Part shown: piece by piece, positions 10,336 to 18,872 of the stretch
Numbering within the stretch: the first letter of the stretch is position 1
Layout: the number at the start of each line of letters is the position of its first letter
Origin: Prostheceraeus crozeri
Taxonomy: Eukaryota; Platyhelminthes; Polycladida; Euryleptidae
Length of the DNA: 64,000 nt
Reading direction: 5' to 3'
Assembly (NCBI GenBank): GCA_907163375.1
Contig: CAJQUW010012679.1
Span: forward strand, 372,001-436,000
Made by a program: the position numbers and the translations under genes
Notes under the pieces: model-generated
What the model saw: the letters and a program-made list of their open reading frames with translations, nothing else
The model's database searches: none
Told to the model about the DNA's origin: nothing

Positions 10336-10790
10336 GATTAGAAGTTATGGCAGCGCGTCGTTTAGCGCCTGATGAATGATTAGAGCCTCTGCGACATTTG
10401 CGTGAATGCCTTTTGACTGAAGATCGCACCTTACCAGCTCCGCGATGTTTCCTCCTTCCTTTATTCATTCGTTTAGGTGATTTCTTTCCTTGAGTAACAC
10501 CAGCAAAGGTCTGCTTCAATGTTTTTAAACCGCGTTCCTTCCCACGATTCAACAAACTGCTCTTAAAACTTCTACCCCTGGAAAGATCACTAGCAACATC
10601 ACCAGCAAAGCCAACGGCATTACTTAAAACATTTCGTTTTAAAGATCTACCGACATTGGATATGAGAGGTGCTACAACAGATTTCAGTGCACCAAGTATG
10701 CTACCTCCACGTTAGCGGCGAGCGCCGATGTAAATTTGTCCTCCACCACTTACATAGGAGGGTCGTGAATAAAATGAGGCAGTTGGATTC
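10325..10790 (-). pseudogene. Polinton 1 basic core-like virion protein region (broken)
   Basis: The first part is glycine-rich (SGGGQIYIG) and is followed by an amphipathic stretch (GALKSVVAPLISNVG). The C-terminal part is very rich in Arg and Lys (KSPKRMNKGRRKHRGAGK). Glycine-rich start, amphipathic helix and basic tail recall adenovirus-type core or membrane-active proteins, and such a gene commonly sits next to the capsid gene in Polintons. It overlaps the capsid start by a few bases. About one break. The role in DNA condensation is inferred from charge alone. Confidence 0.5.
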
Positions 10791-10833
10791 ATAGCTCAAA
10801 CCCTAAACATTGTTAGTTACAACTTTGCATGAA

Positions 10834-12054
10834 TCACTGTCGATCACTTAGGTGAAAGATGTCAGCACGACGCATCCAAGAGTTCATACTTGAAGGATAA
10901 CCAGTCCATTTAACAAGACACCATTCTTCACCTTGCTGTTTTTTACATCGAATGATTTTTTCTACCAAATATGTTTCACTTTCAGTGACTACCTCAATCT
11001 CATCGCGGTAAAAGCTACCCTCAATTTCTTCATTATCGTAATCTTTCAACTTGTAGGTGGTCGGAGAGTCTTTTTGATTAATCCTTGATACTGTAAATAC
11101 CTCCTCTGTACAATTCGGAAGGTACCCTTTAGCAAAAACACTTTTCACTTTTGAGATACGAACTTTATCACCAATTTTCACATCACTTTTCACATGAGTG
11201 CGTTTACGTTGGAATGATTCGCGCACTTTATCTACATTGTCAGCATTTACATCTACTGGTCTGAGTCCAATAGAACGATGGATAGAGTGATTGTAGGCAT
11301 GGAGTGTATCTTGTAGAACCTTTGTCCAATTGTGTGTCAAGTTGGCAGTAAAATGTCGCCACAAGCGATTTTTTAATGTGCGATTAAAACGTTCAACGAG
11401 TGCAGCTTTATAAGCACTCTTTACACTAAACAACTCAATGTCATGCCTCTCAAATAATCTTCTCACATGCTGATTTTCAAACTCTTTTCCTTGATCACTC
11501 TGAATTCTTTTTGGAATGCGACCTTCTCGAAAAATTGTTTGGAATGCTTTTGCTACTCTTTTCCCTTCTTTAGTTTTTAAAGGTTGAGCCCACGCATAAC
11601 GCGAGAAAATATCAATGACGGTTAAAATAAAATTATTGCCCGAGTTATGTTTTGAAATGGAGGCAACATCACACAAATCTGCTTGCCACTGTTCATCGAT
11701 GTCATGAACAATATAATGGCGGGTGCGGTACTTCTTTTTCGCTTGTTTGTGGAGTGTATAGGTAGCCTGACCCTTTAACCATCGTTTCACTTGTGATTGT
11801 GGAAGACCACTCGCTTTTGATAATTTCTTGATAGATGCAAATCCTGCCGGATGTTTTACATCATAATAGATTGACTTCAAACGTTCAGCCGATGACGACT
11901 GACTCTTTTTCCTCCTTCTCATCTTTTTGTTTTCTTGCCTTTCTACATTTACAACAACTGCAGCATTTAGCTTTAGCGGTTTTGCGATCGTGTTCACATT
12001 GCTTAGGGGTTTCATTGTGAGAGCTGGCGCAGCAAGTGCAAGTGACAACGACAT
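10834..12054 (-). CDS. Polinton 1 retroviral-type integrase with HTH and chromodomain
   Basis: The open frame is 406 residues (about 380 if a later start is used). Residues about 55-95 form an HTH-like DNA-binding region (FASIKKLSKASGLPQSQVKR), followed by TYTLHKQAKKKY. The rve catalytic core shows the DDE pattern: D in QWQADLCDV, D in RIQSDQGKEF and E in ALVERFNRTLKNR. An SH3-like C-terminal segment (IGDKVRISK) and a chromodomain (YLVEKIIRCKK, WCLVKWTGYP, NSW) end the protein. This matches the F54H12.3-type integrase of Mavericks, which makes 6-bp target duplications. The chromodomain probably targets chromatin. It is the best preserved gene of Polinton 1, although the element as a whole is broken. 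Confidence 0.9.
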   Translation of the reverse strand: MSLSLALAAPALTMKPLSNVNTIAKPLKLNAAVVVNVERQENKKMRRRKKSQSSSAERLKSIYYDVKHPAGFASIKKLSKASGLPQSQVKRWLKGQATYTLHKQAKKKYRTRHYIVHDIDEQWQADLCDVASISKHNSGNNFILTVIDIFSRYAWAQPLKTKEGKRVAKAFQTIFREGRIPKRIQSDQGKEFENQHVRRLFERHDIELFSVKSAYKAALVERFNRTLKNRLWRHFTANLTHNWTKVLQDTLHAYNHSIHRSIGLRPVDVNADNVDKVRESFQRKRTHVKSDVKIGDKVRISKVKSVFAKGYLPNCTEEVFTVSRINQKDSPTTYKLKDYDNEEIEGSFYRDEIEVVTESETYLVEKIIRCKKQQGEEWCLVKWTGYPSSMNSWMRRADIFHLSDRQ

Positions 12055-12101
12055 TCACCTCTGGCGGCTCATTACATGGCAAGCAACACATCTGCTTCAT
12101 A

Positions 12102-12794
12102 TTAATAGTCTGAGAACATGTATTTCCTGGGAGGAGCTGTTTTACGTTTTCCTTTTACTAGTTTTAGTGGTGATGTAGATCTACGTCGAGTTCTTCCTCT
12201 TGTTTGCTTAGTGAGTGTGGGAGGGGATGTAGCAGGTGACGTCTTAAACCAATTTGTTGGCATTTTCATCGTCTGAGGCATTGGAGCAGTAGCCACTGTT
12301 GAATCAAGTTCTTTCAATGTCTCATTATTCAAAGCAAATTTTGGCACATTATGCTTTTTCAATGGTTTAAGAAAGTATGACCAACCAGGTGGAACATAGC
12401 CCTGACGGCGCTTTCTACGTGTCGCATACTGAATCAAGTCTTCATAACGTGAAGCATCAATCACTTTATTTTCATCTGTAATGATTTCTCCTCTATCATT
12501 TACATTGAGATGGGGTTCAATACTGTTGAAAAGAGATATGGCATGTGCGCGAGATGCTAAAGGTGTAGCAGTCGATACAGAGTCACGCATCTTATTCTTC
12601 AAGTTTTTCAATTGCTCAACAGTTTCCGATTGTAATAAAACAGCACGATGTGGATCTTTGATGTGAACATTTTGCTGATAATCTATTTCTTTCCTATACA
12701 TTTGATTTGCAAGAGGTTGCTTTACTTGCTGCATGGCAGTCAATTGTACATATTCATCCTGAGGAATAACAATCATGCGAGAATAAGAACTCAT
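12102..12794 (-). CDS. Conserved-looking Polinton protein of unknown function (230 aa)
   Basis: The N terminus MIVIPQDEY resembles the start of a protein often found between the integrase and ATPase genes in Polintons. The middle is helical and charged with ATRRKRRQGYVPPGW, and residues 185-225 are strongly basic (TRGRTRRRSTSPLKLVKGKRK), fitting a nuclear or DNA-binding role. It lies in the same orientation as its neighbours, with 13 bp to the ATPase stop, so the late genes may be co-transcribed or share signals. I cannot assign a function. Confidence 0.5.
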   Translation of the reverse strand: MSSYSRMIVIPQDEYVQLTAMQQVKQPLANQMYRKEIDYQQNVHIKDPHRAVLLQSETVEQLKNLKNKMRDSVSTATPLASRAHAISLFNSIEPHLNVNDRGEIITDENKVIDASRYEDLIQYATRRKRRQGYVPPGWSYFLKPLKKHNVPKFALNNETLKELDSTVATAPMPQTMKMPTNWFKTSPATSPPTLTKQTRGRTRRRSTSPLKLVKGKRKTAPPRKYMFSDY

Positions 12795-12807
12795 AGTTTG
12801 TAGATAA

Positions 12808-13455
12808 TCATGGAGTTTTCAAAATATCACTTCGAAATCTAAATTCTTCCGGACACTCTTGCGTAAAGTCAATGAATAAGTAACCGTATGGTTTTTCAGT
12901 AGCTGCTTGAAAAATTTCAATTAAGGCTTTTGATCCTCTGGGTGCAACTTGTCGCGCTAAAATTTCAAATTGACTTTTATCTCGCGGATTCTTGAAAATA
13001 GCATAATAGTGTGTATTCAGGTTTCGTGTACGAGCTTCTTTTCCATCAGGAAACAAATTTTGTGTGATATAGATGATAAAGCACCTTTTATGGTGTGCTG
13101 CGCGAGTGAACATATCTGTAACATCTTTTGAATTCTTACTTTCTTTTAATAAATCATCCAATACAACAACATCATTAGACTGAAGTTTATCCACTGGAAT
13201 AATTCCTTCATGTCGAATAAAGTTGCGACTTTGCAATTCCTGAAACAGCGACGGTTGATAAATACCATAACACCAAATCACTCGATTGATAGGTTCCTTA
13301 AACAACTCCCTTCTTTTATCCAATAAATTCAGCGTGAAAACAGTTTTACCTGCATGAGATGGACCTGATACAGTCAGAACTTTATCACATTGAAGTCTGA
13401 AATCCATTTTATTACTTTGAGATTCAACATTTGCATAATTAACGCTTAGAGCCAA
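12808..13455 (-). CDS. Polinton 1 FtsK/HerA-type genome-packaging ATPase
   Basis: The 215-residue protein has a Walker A motif GPSHAGKT near residue 32 (LTVSGPSHAGKTVF) and a Walker B strand NDVVVLDDLL near residue 94. A downstream FIIYITQNLF matches the sensor strand of A32-like packaging ATPases of Polintons, adintoviruses and poxviruses. It would pump the element's DNA into capsids. Its length fits the family (about 210-240). It overlaps the start of the small pX-like ORF upstream by 17 bp. The frame is whole. Confidence 0.85.
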   Translation of the reverse strand: MALSVNYANVESQSNKMDFRLQCDKVLTVSGPSHAGKTVFTLNLLDKRRELFKEPINRVIWCYGIYQPSLFQELQSRNFIRHEGIIPVDKLQSNDVVVLDDLLKESKNSKDVTDMFTRAAHHKRCFIIYITQNLFPDGKEARTRNLNTHYYAIFKNPRDKSQFEILARQVAPRGSKALIEIFQAATEKPYGYLFIDFTQECPEEFRFRSDILKTP

Positions 13456-13705
13456 AGATATTACCCAATAGGTTGCCCACGGCAGGAGCTATCATTGGAA
13501 GTATTGCTGAAAGGAAACCGCCCTTTTGTGTTAGAGTTTTCCTCTTTCTTTGAAGGGTGACTTTAGGATTGGAGATGAAACGCAATTTTGTGGCATATCG
13601 CTTAAGTAACTTTCGTTGTTTTGGCGCTAATTTCTTCGTCTTCAACTTTCTGACATGAGAAATAATTTCACGAATGAATTTATCGTTGGCATGTCGTATA
13701 GGCAT
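13439..13705 (-). CDS. Small pX-like virion protein
   Basis: The 88-residue protein has a basic first two-thirds (HVRKLKTKKLAPKQRKLLKR) and a glycine/hydrophobic tail, GGFLSAILPMIAPAVGNLLG, ending GSKR. This layout, basic stretch then a short amphipathic hydrophobic segment, is typical of adenovirus pX-like proteins in adintoviruses and Polintons. Its place just upstream of and overlapping the packaging ATPase also fits. A membrane-active or DNA-bound virion role is inferred. Confidence 0.55.
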   Translation of the reverse strand: MPIRHANDKFIREIISHVRKLKTKKLAPKQRKLLKRYATKLRFISNPKVTLQRKRKTLTQKGGFLSAILPMIAPAVGNLLGNIFGSKR

Positions 13706-13841
13706 TGTATCGCTGATTTGCTTTCATTCGTCGGAGAGCTTGAATGGCTGAAGAAAACTTTGAAGACTTTTGACTTTTACGTTTCGCCATTTTCCGTGTT
13801 AGTCTTTGCTAAAACCTATCTTTACCACATTTGCATAGGTA

Positions 13842-14171
13842 CTAACTATTGCGACATAAGTGACACTCGAAATGAGCAATATCACAGTGGTTACATTTGC
13901 AAAGTTGAATGCAATTACGTATGAAACAGCGTTGACAAAAAGCGTGCTTACATCTCTTGAAGATGCGCTTTTCATTTCCATCCTTTCGCTTACATACATC
14001 ACAACACATAGTTTCACCGTTACTGATGTCTATAGCAAGTCTTTTTGAAGATATGAATTTGCTAGCCTTTTCTAAATAATAGACGCATGTACAGAAGGAA
14101 TATACTTCGAGAGTGAGCAGACATAGCTCGAAAACCAGTTGTGCTACAATCAAGTACCACTGCATTTTCAA
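13842..14171 (-). CDS. Membrane-anchored RING-finger protein
   Basis: The 109-residue ORF starts with a hydrophobic segment (WYLIVAQLVFELCLLTLEVY, about 5-24), which could be a signal anchor. The C-terminal half has RING-like spacing: CCDVC, then CKHAFCQRC, then CKCNHC and ECHLC. RING proteins usually act as E3 ubiquitin ligases, and viruses use them to counter host defence. That role is inference here. The gene is accessory, in the same orientation as the capsid-module genes. Confidence 0.55.
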   Translation of the reverse strand: MKMQWYLIVAQLVFELCLLTLEVYSFCTCVYYLEKASKFISSKRLAIDISNGETMCCDVCKRKDGNEKRIFKRCKHAFCQRCFIRNCIQLCKCNHCDIAHFECHLCRNS

Positions 14172-14258
14172 TTTTTCTTTATGGAAAGTTGAATGTGAAT
14201 ATCTGAAATCGCTTCAATCACTAGACTGCTACCATAATGGTTAAATCCGTTAAGACGT

Positions 14259-14504
14259 TCAGCAATTTTTATTATGTCTTTTAAAAAATTCTTCGGGGTG
14301 ATCTACCACTTCCATTGAATAAGAAGCAAAATGGAAAGAGCAACTTTCCACCTCTTCCTTTCCAAAATGACTAAACTTACTTTTCGCAACTAATCGCGCC
14401 ATGACAATGCTATCAGAGAATGTATTCATTAACTCTAGAAATAGAGTGCTAGCATCATCGACCACTGCTTCGATGTCGGTCTCATCTTTATGAAAATTTA
14501 TCAC
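14259..14504 (-). CDS. Short unknown ORF (81 aa)
   Basis: It begins MINFHKDETDIEAVV, is acidic in the first third and has a C-terminal VVDHPEEFFKRH. There are no motifs and no promoter that I can point to. It is kept only because it fills the gap between two recognisable genes in the same orientation. It could equally be a fragment of a larger decayed gene. Confidence 0.25.
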   Translation of the reverse strand: MINFHKDETDIEAVVDDASTLFLELMNTFSDSIVMARLVAKSKFSHFGKEEVESCSFHFASYSMEVVDHPEEFFKRHNKNC

Positions 14505-14660
14505 AATCTTGAACAGCTCCTTTTAAACTTTGCCTATGAAAATGTAATGTTCCGCAGTCGTTTGAGAAAGACATGATCGCCCTTTATCTAACCCATCCAT
14601 TGCATGAAACAACAACTCTTCTCATAGTAACATTTATTGAATAACGGTAACAAGCATGCA

Positions 14661-15192
14661 TTATAAATCAATGGTTTGAAAGAGATAAAATAGATACAGC
14701 TGGTAACTATCATACAGCGAGCAATGATAACCATACAGGACTTTGGCAGTGTTGAGGTAAGGAGGAAAGAAACATTGGTTATGAACGTAGCTACTACAAC
14801 GAACAGACAAAATAGGAACAGACAAATCCTTAAAACGTTTCGTGACTTCATGGTAGTGTTGATTCACTCTACTATCCCAAGGCGGGAGCAAAATATCATC
14901 AATGATTAGATTGGGAAATACTTTCCTCTCCTTACCAGGATTATTACAAAAGATGCGTATAACATTGAATGCAGCTAACCATCGTTTAAAGTCAATAAGA
15001 AGAGCACTCTCACAAGAAAAGCCATAGTCTTTTCAAATATTTCAGATTAAGTCCATGAATGTGTTTTCTCGCCCATTGATCAACATTGGGATTGCAGTTG
15101 GCATGTTGATGATAGACACTGACAATCTGATATGTCCAATTGTTCATAGCAATAGCACTGAGCTCCTGTACAGGTTCACCCTCACAATCCAT
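14661..15192 (-). pseudogene. Exonuclease-like gene region of Polinton 1 (broken)
   Basis: The upstream part begins MDCEGEPVQELSAI, which looks like the DxE active-site start of a DEDDh 3'-5' exonuclease. It continues with IVSVYHQHA and ARKHIHGLN, spacing seen in that fold. Downstream stretches include LPPWDSRVNQHYHEVTKRF. The region is in about two or three pieces. No neighbour shows what it acts on. RNA or DNA proofreading or degradation is possible. The assignment rests on motif memory and is moderate at best. Confidence 0.35.
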
Positions 15193-15244
15193 AAAAATGA
15201 TGATAGAAGCCTAAAACGGAAATTTACACATCTAAGGAAACGTT

Positions 15245-15493
15245 CTATAACATATTACAAAATGAAGAATTACATCGATGCTTTTCACGACAAAATACAC
15301 AAATGATATGATGGCAACGAAGAAGTAAAATGTATCTAATAAGACCACGTCCACGACACTCAAAGCACATAAGCGAATTGTCATAGGGTAGAGTTAGGAA
15401 AGGACTAGTAATTCTCCTTCTTTGATTTGCGTTTTGATGCAGCATTCTTCTCCGACTTGCGCTTCGTACCACTGCTGTTAAGGATTTGATCAA
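15245..15493 (-). CDS. Small Cys/His-rich (RING-like) ORF
   Basis: The C-terminal half holds CFECRGRG, LRCHHIICVFC and CNSSFC, a C2-type pair followed by C-H-C-C spacing as in compact RING or zinc-knuckle folds. The start is uncertain: the first 40 residues overlap the end of the next gene, and an internal Met just before CFEC is possible. It would be the second zinc-finger ORF in this accessory block. Confidence 0.35.
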   Translation of the reverse strand: MIKSLTAVVRSASRRRMLHQNANQRRRITSPFLTLPYDNSLMCFECRGRGLIRYILLLRCHHIICVFCREKHRCNSSFCNML

Positions 15494-16019
15494 TTATGTC
15501 GTCCACGTTGGGTGGTTTTGGAATATATAGGATGGATTCCATATGCATGGAGAGAGAGGCTATTTTATCATCCTTGTGCCGACCATAATATAGCCCATTC
15601 ACTTTGAAAAGGATATCCCAAGTACCTTCTCCGAGCTCGTCGCATGTGATGGGTGTTGAATGATCTCCCTCCTTCTTATAGTAAGTGCACCAATGTGATA
15701 CCGGTAGGCAAATTTGATTACCATCCCAAATCTTTCTATAGGGAGTATCCTTGTCATCTCTCGCCTTCCACTCTTGAGCAAGAGGAGTAGGAATGTCCAT
15801 ATTTAATGTCACGTACTCCTCAATAATATCAAGTTGGTGGCGAATGTACGGACTCACGGGGATCAGTATGTAGTCTCCATACTGATTGTGCATTATCTTG
15901 ACATCCGTGGAAGGGAGCATTCCCGTTTGGAGTACTACGCTATGATCGTCATAACGCAAGACTTGTTTAAATTTACGCTGTAGCGGTGTAGGATTATGTA
16001 CCTTGGTTGTTTCTTCCAC
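15405..16019 (-). CDS. Unknown Polinton 1 protein with basic tail (204 aa)
   Basis: The ORF starts METTKV-like (MEETTKVHNP) and runs as a well-formed globular sequence with several Trp, Tyr and Cys (QICLPVSHWCTYY, GTWDILFKVNGLYYG). It ends in a lysine-rich tail (KRKSEKNAASKRKSKKE) that looks like a nuclear localisation signal. A splice acceptor lies upstream at 16113-16111, and the matching ATG/GTAAGT donor lies beyond the Polinton 2 insertion near 34148, so its 5' end is probably spliced. Function unknown. Confidence 0.5.
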   Translation of the reverse strand: MEETTKVHNPTPLQRKFKQVLRYDDHSVVLQTGMLPSTDVKIMHNQYGDYILIPVSPYIRHQLDIIEEYVTLNMDIPTPLAQEWKARDDKDTPYRKIWDGNQICLPVSHWCTYYKKEGDHSTPITCDELGEGTWDILFKVNGLYYGRHKDDKIASLSMHMESILYIPKPPNVDDIIDQILNSSGTKRKSEKNAASKRKSKKENY

Positions 16020-16110
16020 TGGCCTCAGTTGTAGATGATCTGATCGTAGCGAACCTTGTAACGTTTAACCGCCATTTTGTCCTACTAGTGCAGCAGATGG
16101 AGTAGATGCC

Positions 16111-16166
16111 TGAAAATGAAAAAGATTGTATTAAGTTTACCTTCAAGGGAGGAGAGGGAGGAAAAT
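16111..16166 (-). other. Acceptor side of an intron split by Polinton 2
   Basis: Reading the minus strand, TTTTCATTTTCAG at about 16123-16111 is a good acceptor followed by GCATCTACTCC. The donor GTAAGT, directly after an ATG, is at 34147-34142 on the far side of Polinton 2. The element therefore sits inside what was a short intron of about 70 bp. Confidence 0.5.
16161..16166. repeat. Target-site duplication of Polinton 2 (left)
   Basis: GAAAAT here is repeated exactly at 34132-34137 on the other side of the element. Six bases is the normal Polinton duplication length. Confidence 0.9.
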
Positions 16167-16788
16167 AGTAATGGGCAAAAGACCGTTCCAGGACACCATA
16201 AAATTCAAAAAATAGTATCTTTAAAAACGACATAAATTCATGAATTTGAACCCTTTTTCAGGTTATGAAGACCTAAATTCATAAATTTAGGCGTTTTTAA
16301 AAATACCCAATTTTTCAAATTTTTCAAAATCTCAAAATTTGAGAATTACAATTTTTACTCCCAAAATCATGACCGTTCCAGGACATCGAAAAAATCAGAA
16401 AAGTTAAGAATCTCAAATTTGTGATTATGGCATTTTTCATTGCTCAAATCATGACCGTTCAAGGACACCGAAAATCATAAAAGTTGAGAATTTCAAATTC
16501 ATGAGTTTAGACGTTTTTCAGGTTTTTAAAATATATCATGTGACTAAAAATATTTGAAGGAATTGGCATATTCTTAACAATAAGTTTAGGAGTATTTACA
16601 ATTGTCATTTCATCTGGCGTTCTTACAATTCCTGTAGTTGCTAGTGCTTTGCACTCAGATGAACACTCAATTGTAGAGAACATCTGCTTCTCGCATTTAT
16701 GAAAAAAGCCATTTCAGTGTAAAGAGCTGTGACTTCCCACTCAAACATTTGAAAGGAAACAATGTATGAAAGAACAAACAGCTGCTAC
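16167..16788. repeat. Left terminal inverted repeat of Polinton 2
   Basis: It matches the complement of about 33398-34131. The terminal motif GACCGTTCCAGGACA is repeated inside the arm (near 16371 and 16452). The inner 230 bases carry a piece similar to the membrane-protein gene at 18058 (the GIGIFLTISLG segment). No gene is otherwise seen between 16167 and 16873. Confidence 0.9.
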
Positions 16789-16873
16789 TGCTACTACTCT
16801 GTGAAACAATGAGATTTTAATTTTTACGTTAGGCAAGTTGTTTTAATTCTTGTCAGTGCGTCAGCACACCCGT

Positions 16874-17053
16874 ATGACGTTAAGATATCTGCCAGCTGTA
16901 CTGTTTTCATTTTTCTCTCTCGTCTGTCATTGTATCGTGTGCTCAGATTGTTGTGATATTATTTCAATCAACACTTATCGTCTGCTTGCTCTCATCGTTC
17001 CACTATCTTTAATTACGTTATTCTTATATTTTGAACATAGTGATTTGTACTAA
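16874..17053 (+). CDS. Possible small membrane protein (about 59 aa)
   Basis: From the ATG at 16874 the ORF encodes a hydrophobic N terminus (LRYLPAVLFSFFSLVCHCIV), a Cys-rich turn and a second hydrophobic stretch (LLALIVPLSLITLFLYF). It lies 15 bp before the next ORF. Base composition here is clearly less AT-rich than the rest of Polinton 2 and the gene is absent from Polinton 3, so it looks like a separately acquired accessory piece. Function unknown. Confidence 0.35.
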   Translation: MTLRYLPAVLFSFFSLVCHCIVCSDCCDIISINTYRLLALIVPLSLITLFLYFEHSDLY

Positions 17054-17067
17054 TTTATCCGTCAATC

Positions 17068-17736
17068 ATGAGTCAAGCAGTCGTTGAACAACAAGCTAAC
17101 ATAGCAACGGTACTTCCAGAGTTCTTCAAAAATATTGCGGATTTGTTCATTCCATCGGAGAAACATTCTGAATGCTTTTCGTATATAGACCAGCAAGTGA
17201 AGAAAGCGCCTCTACTCGTCAATCCTGACGCTATACGTTCTGCTCGAAAAGCATACAAAGAACAACATAAAATCGCAGCCAAAGCAAAGAAGGAAGCAAC
17301 ACTTCCTTTCAGAATCGAAACATTTACAAAACAGTTGAAGGAAAGTGTTGTTGGACGTCATACATTCATCGAATCAGTGGAATATTTTAAAGAACCGGCG
17401 GGGGACATTTCAACGTCAGTGAATTCTTTGAAGCAACACTTGAAATACGAAAAGCAAAGCCATCTTTTGAATGTCACATGTAAAATTTTTATTGGAAAAC
17501 ACGCCAATCATATATTATCCTTGTGTGAGAATAATAAAGGAGATTTCACATATCTCTTAAAACATAACAATATTAACTATTCACGAACTGAATTGAGCTT
17601 TGCAATGAAGTTGGCAAAACCGGCAGATAAATTTCAGACTCTTTGTAGAGTCTCGCTTCCTATACGACCGTTAAAAACTAATCTTTCAATCTTGGAGGAG
17701 TGTCTTTCACAAGATGAGTGTTTTTGGAATAATTGA
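17068..17736 (+). CDS. Accessory protein of unknown function (222 aa)
   Basis: The open frame starts MSQAVVEQQANIATVLPEFF. It is mostly helical and lysine-rich, with several Cys and His in the second half (TCKIFIGKHANHILSLC, TLCRVSLPIRP). There is no signal peptide or membrane segment. It has no counterpart in Polinton 3, and its composition is nearer that of Polinton 1 than that of its AT-rich neighbours, pointing to capture from elsewhere. It lies between the left terminal repeat and the core gene block, a usual place for Polinton cargo. I do not recognise the family. Confidence 0.55.
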   Translation: MSQAVVEQQANIATVLPEFFKNIADLFIPSEKHSECFSYIDQQVKKAPLLVNPDAIRSARKAYKEQHKIAAKAKKEATLPFRIETFTKQLKESVVGRHTFIESVEYFKEPAGDISTSVNSLKQHLKYEKQSHLLNVTCKIFIGKHANHILSLCENNKGDFTYLLKHNNINYSRTELSFAMKLAKPADKFQTLCRVSLPIRPLKTNLSILEECLSQDECFWNN

Positions 17737-18057
17737 TTATTCAACCCTTCTGTTATCAATCATTTTCATTATGTTGTTGTATGACGTCATTTTTCTCTCA
17801 ACCAATTAAAACGTGTCCACGCGTGGACAAATTTACATGTATTTTAATGTATGCAAAGTAACCAAATTGAAATATCAATGTGTTGTTTTTAATTTTACAT
17901 TTACGGGAATATAATAGAAACATTTTGTCTTCTATAAAAATGAGTAACATTAGAGTCTTCCTAAAAATATACGGCAAACAAACAACTACGTATTTCGATT
18001 TAAATAGAATTTCAGAAGATTGTATTCAGAATATTTATTCAAAATATTTCTTTAAAA
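17737..18057 (+). pseudogene. Protease N-terminal fragment in a spacer
   Basis: The only coding-like piece is a short frame from 17938 that starts MSNIRVFLKIYGKQTTTYFD. It strongly resembles the first residues of the adenain-like protease at the other end (33315 and 52750: FLKxYGxQT and NFDxKKI). It looks like a displaced copy of that gene's 5' end. Nothing else is seen here. Confidence 0.5.
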
Positions 18058-18817
18058 ATGGAGGAAACAAAAATGGAAGAAACCGCAAGAATATATCCTT
18101 CGTTATCATATGAACGTAGTTCTACTTTAATGGACATTGAAAAAATGAACAAAGAAAAACACAAAGAAAGAGTTAGGTATATGAAAGATAAGGAATCTCA
18201 ATTATTACTTAGACTAGAACATTATAAAAAATTAAGAAACAGATGGAGTAAAGTTAAGAATGTAACACAAGGAATTGGCATATTCTTAACAATAAGTTTA
18301 GGTGCTTTAACAATTGTTATATCTTCAGGTGTTTTAGTAATTCCAGTAGTTGCTACAGCTTTAACAGGTACGGGTGTTTTTGCAACTTCACTTGTTAATG
18401 TTAGATAAATCTTTAATATCAAAGAAACGAAAATCATTAAAAACTAAGCATTTACATATTAAAGAAGTCTATGACAAATTACACTACTACTTTCAAAGAG
18501 TATGTGATGATAATGTTATTGCGTTAGATGAGATTGAAAAATTTGATCAAATAGTTAATGAAGTAAATCAAATATCATTTTAATTGCAGTCAGAAAAAGT
18601 TGATGATAAGAATAAACAGGATGGCAAAATTTCGAGTGATGGTAAAATTTCTAATGAAGAAAATGACAAAATTTTTTTAGAAGAGCTAAAAACTTTGACC
18701 GAAAATTTAAGCAAAAGTTTATTAAACAAAACTTTATTGAACAAAACTTTAAACGAGAAAACTTTAAACGAAAAGATGTCAGAGGCCAAAGCAATAAAAA
18801 AATATTTTGTTCAGTAA
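18058..18817 (+). pseudogene. Membrane protein region of Polinton 2 (broken)
   Basis: The first part starts MEETKMEETARIYPSLSYE. A charged stretch (NKEKHKERVRYMKDKE) and two adjacent hydrophobic segments (GIGIFLTISLGALTIVISSG, then VLVIPVVATALTGTGVF) follow. The downstream part is charged and ends with lysine-rich repeats (LLNKTLLNKTLNEKTLNEK). It is in about two or three pieces. The sister copy is at 37707. A possible virion-membrane or membrane-active role is suggested only by the hydrophobic hairpin. Part of this gene is also duplicated in both terminal repeats. Confidence 0.5.
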
Positions 18818-18872
18818 AATGTTTTTGCTGTATTCCAATGTTACCACAAAATTCAAATATTATATTTTAAAA

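Noticed and set aside
13655-14048. Plus-strand ORFs over the pX-like and RING genes
   Set aside because: They are shadows of the minus-strand genes, with no motif of their own.
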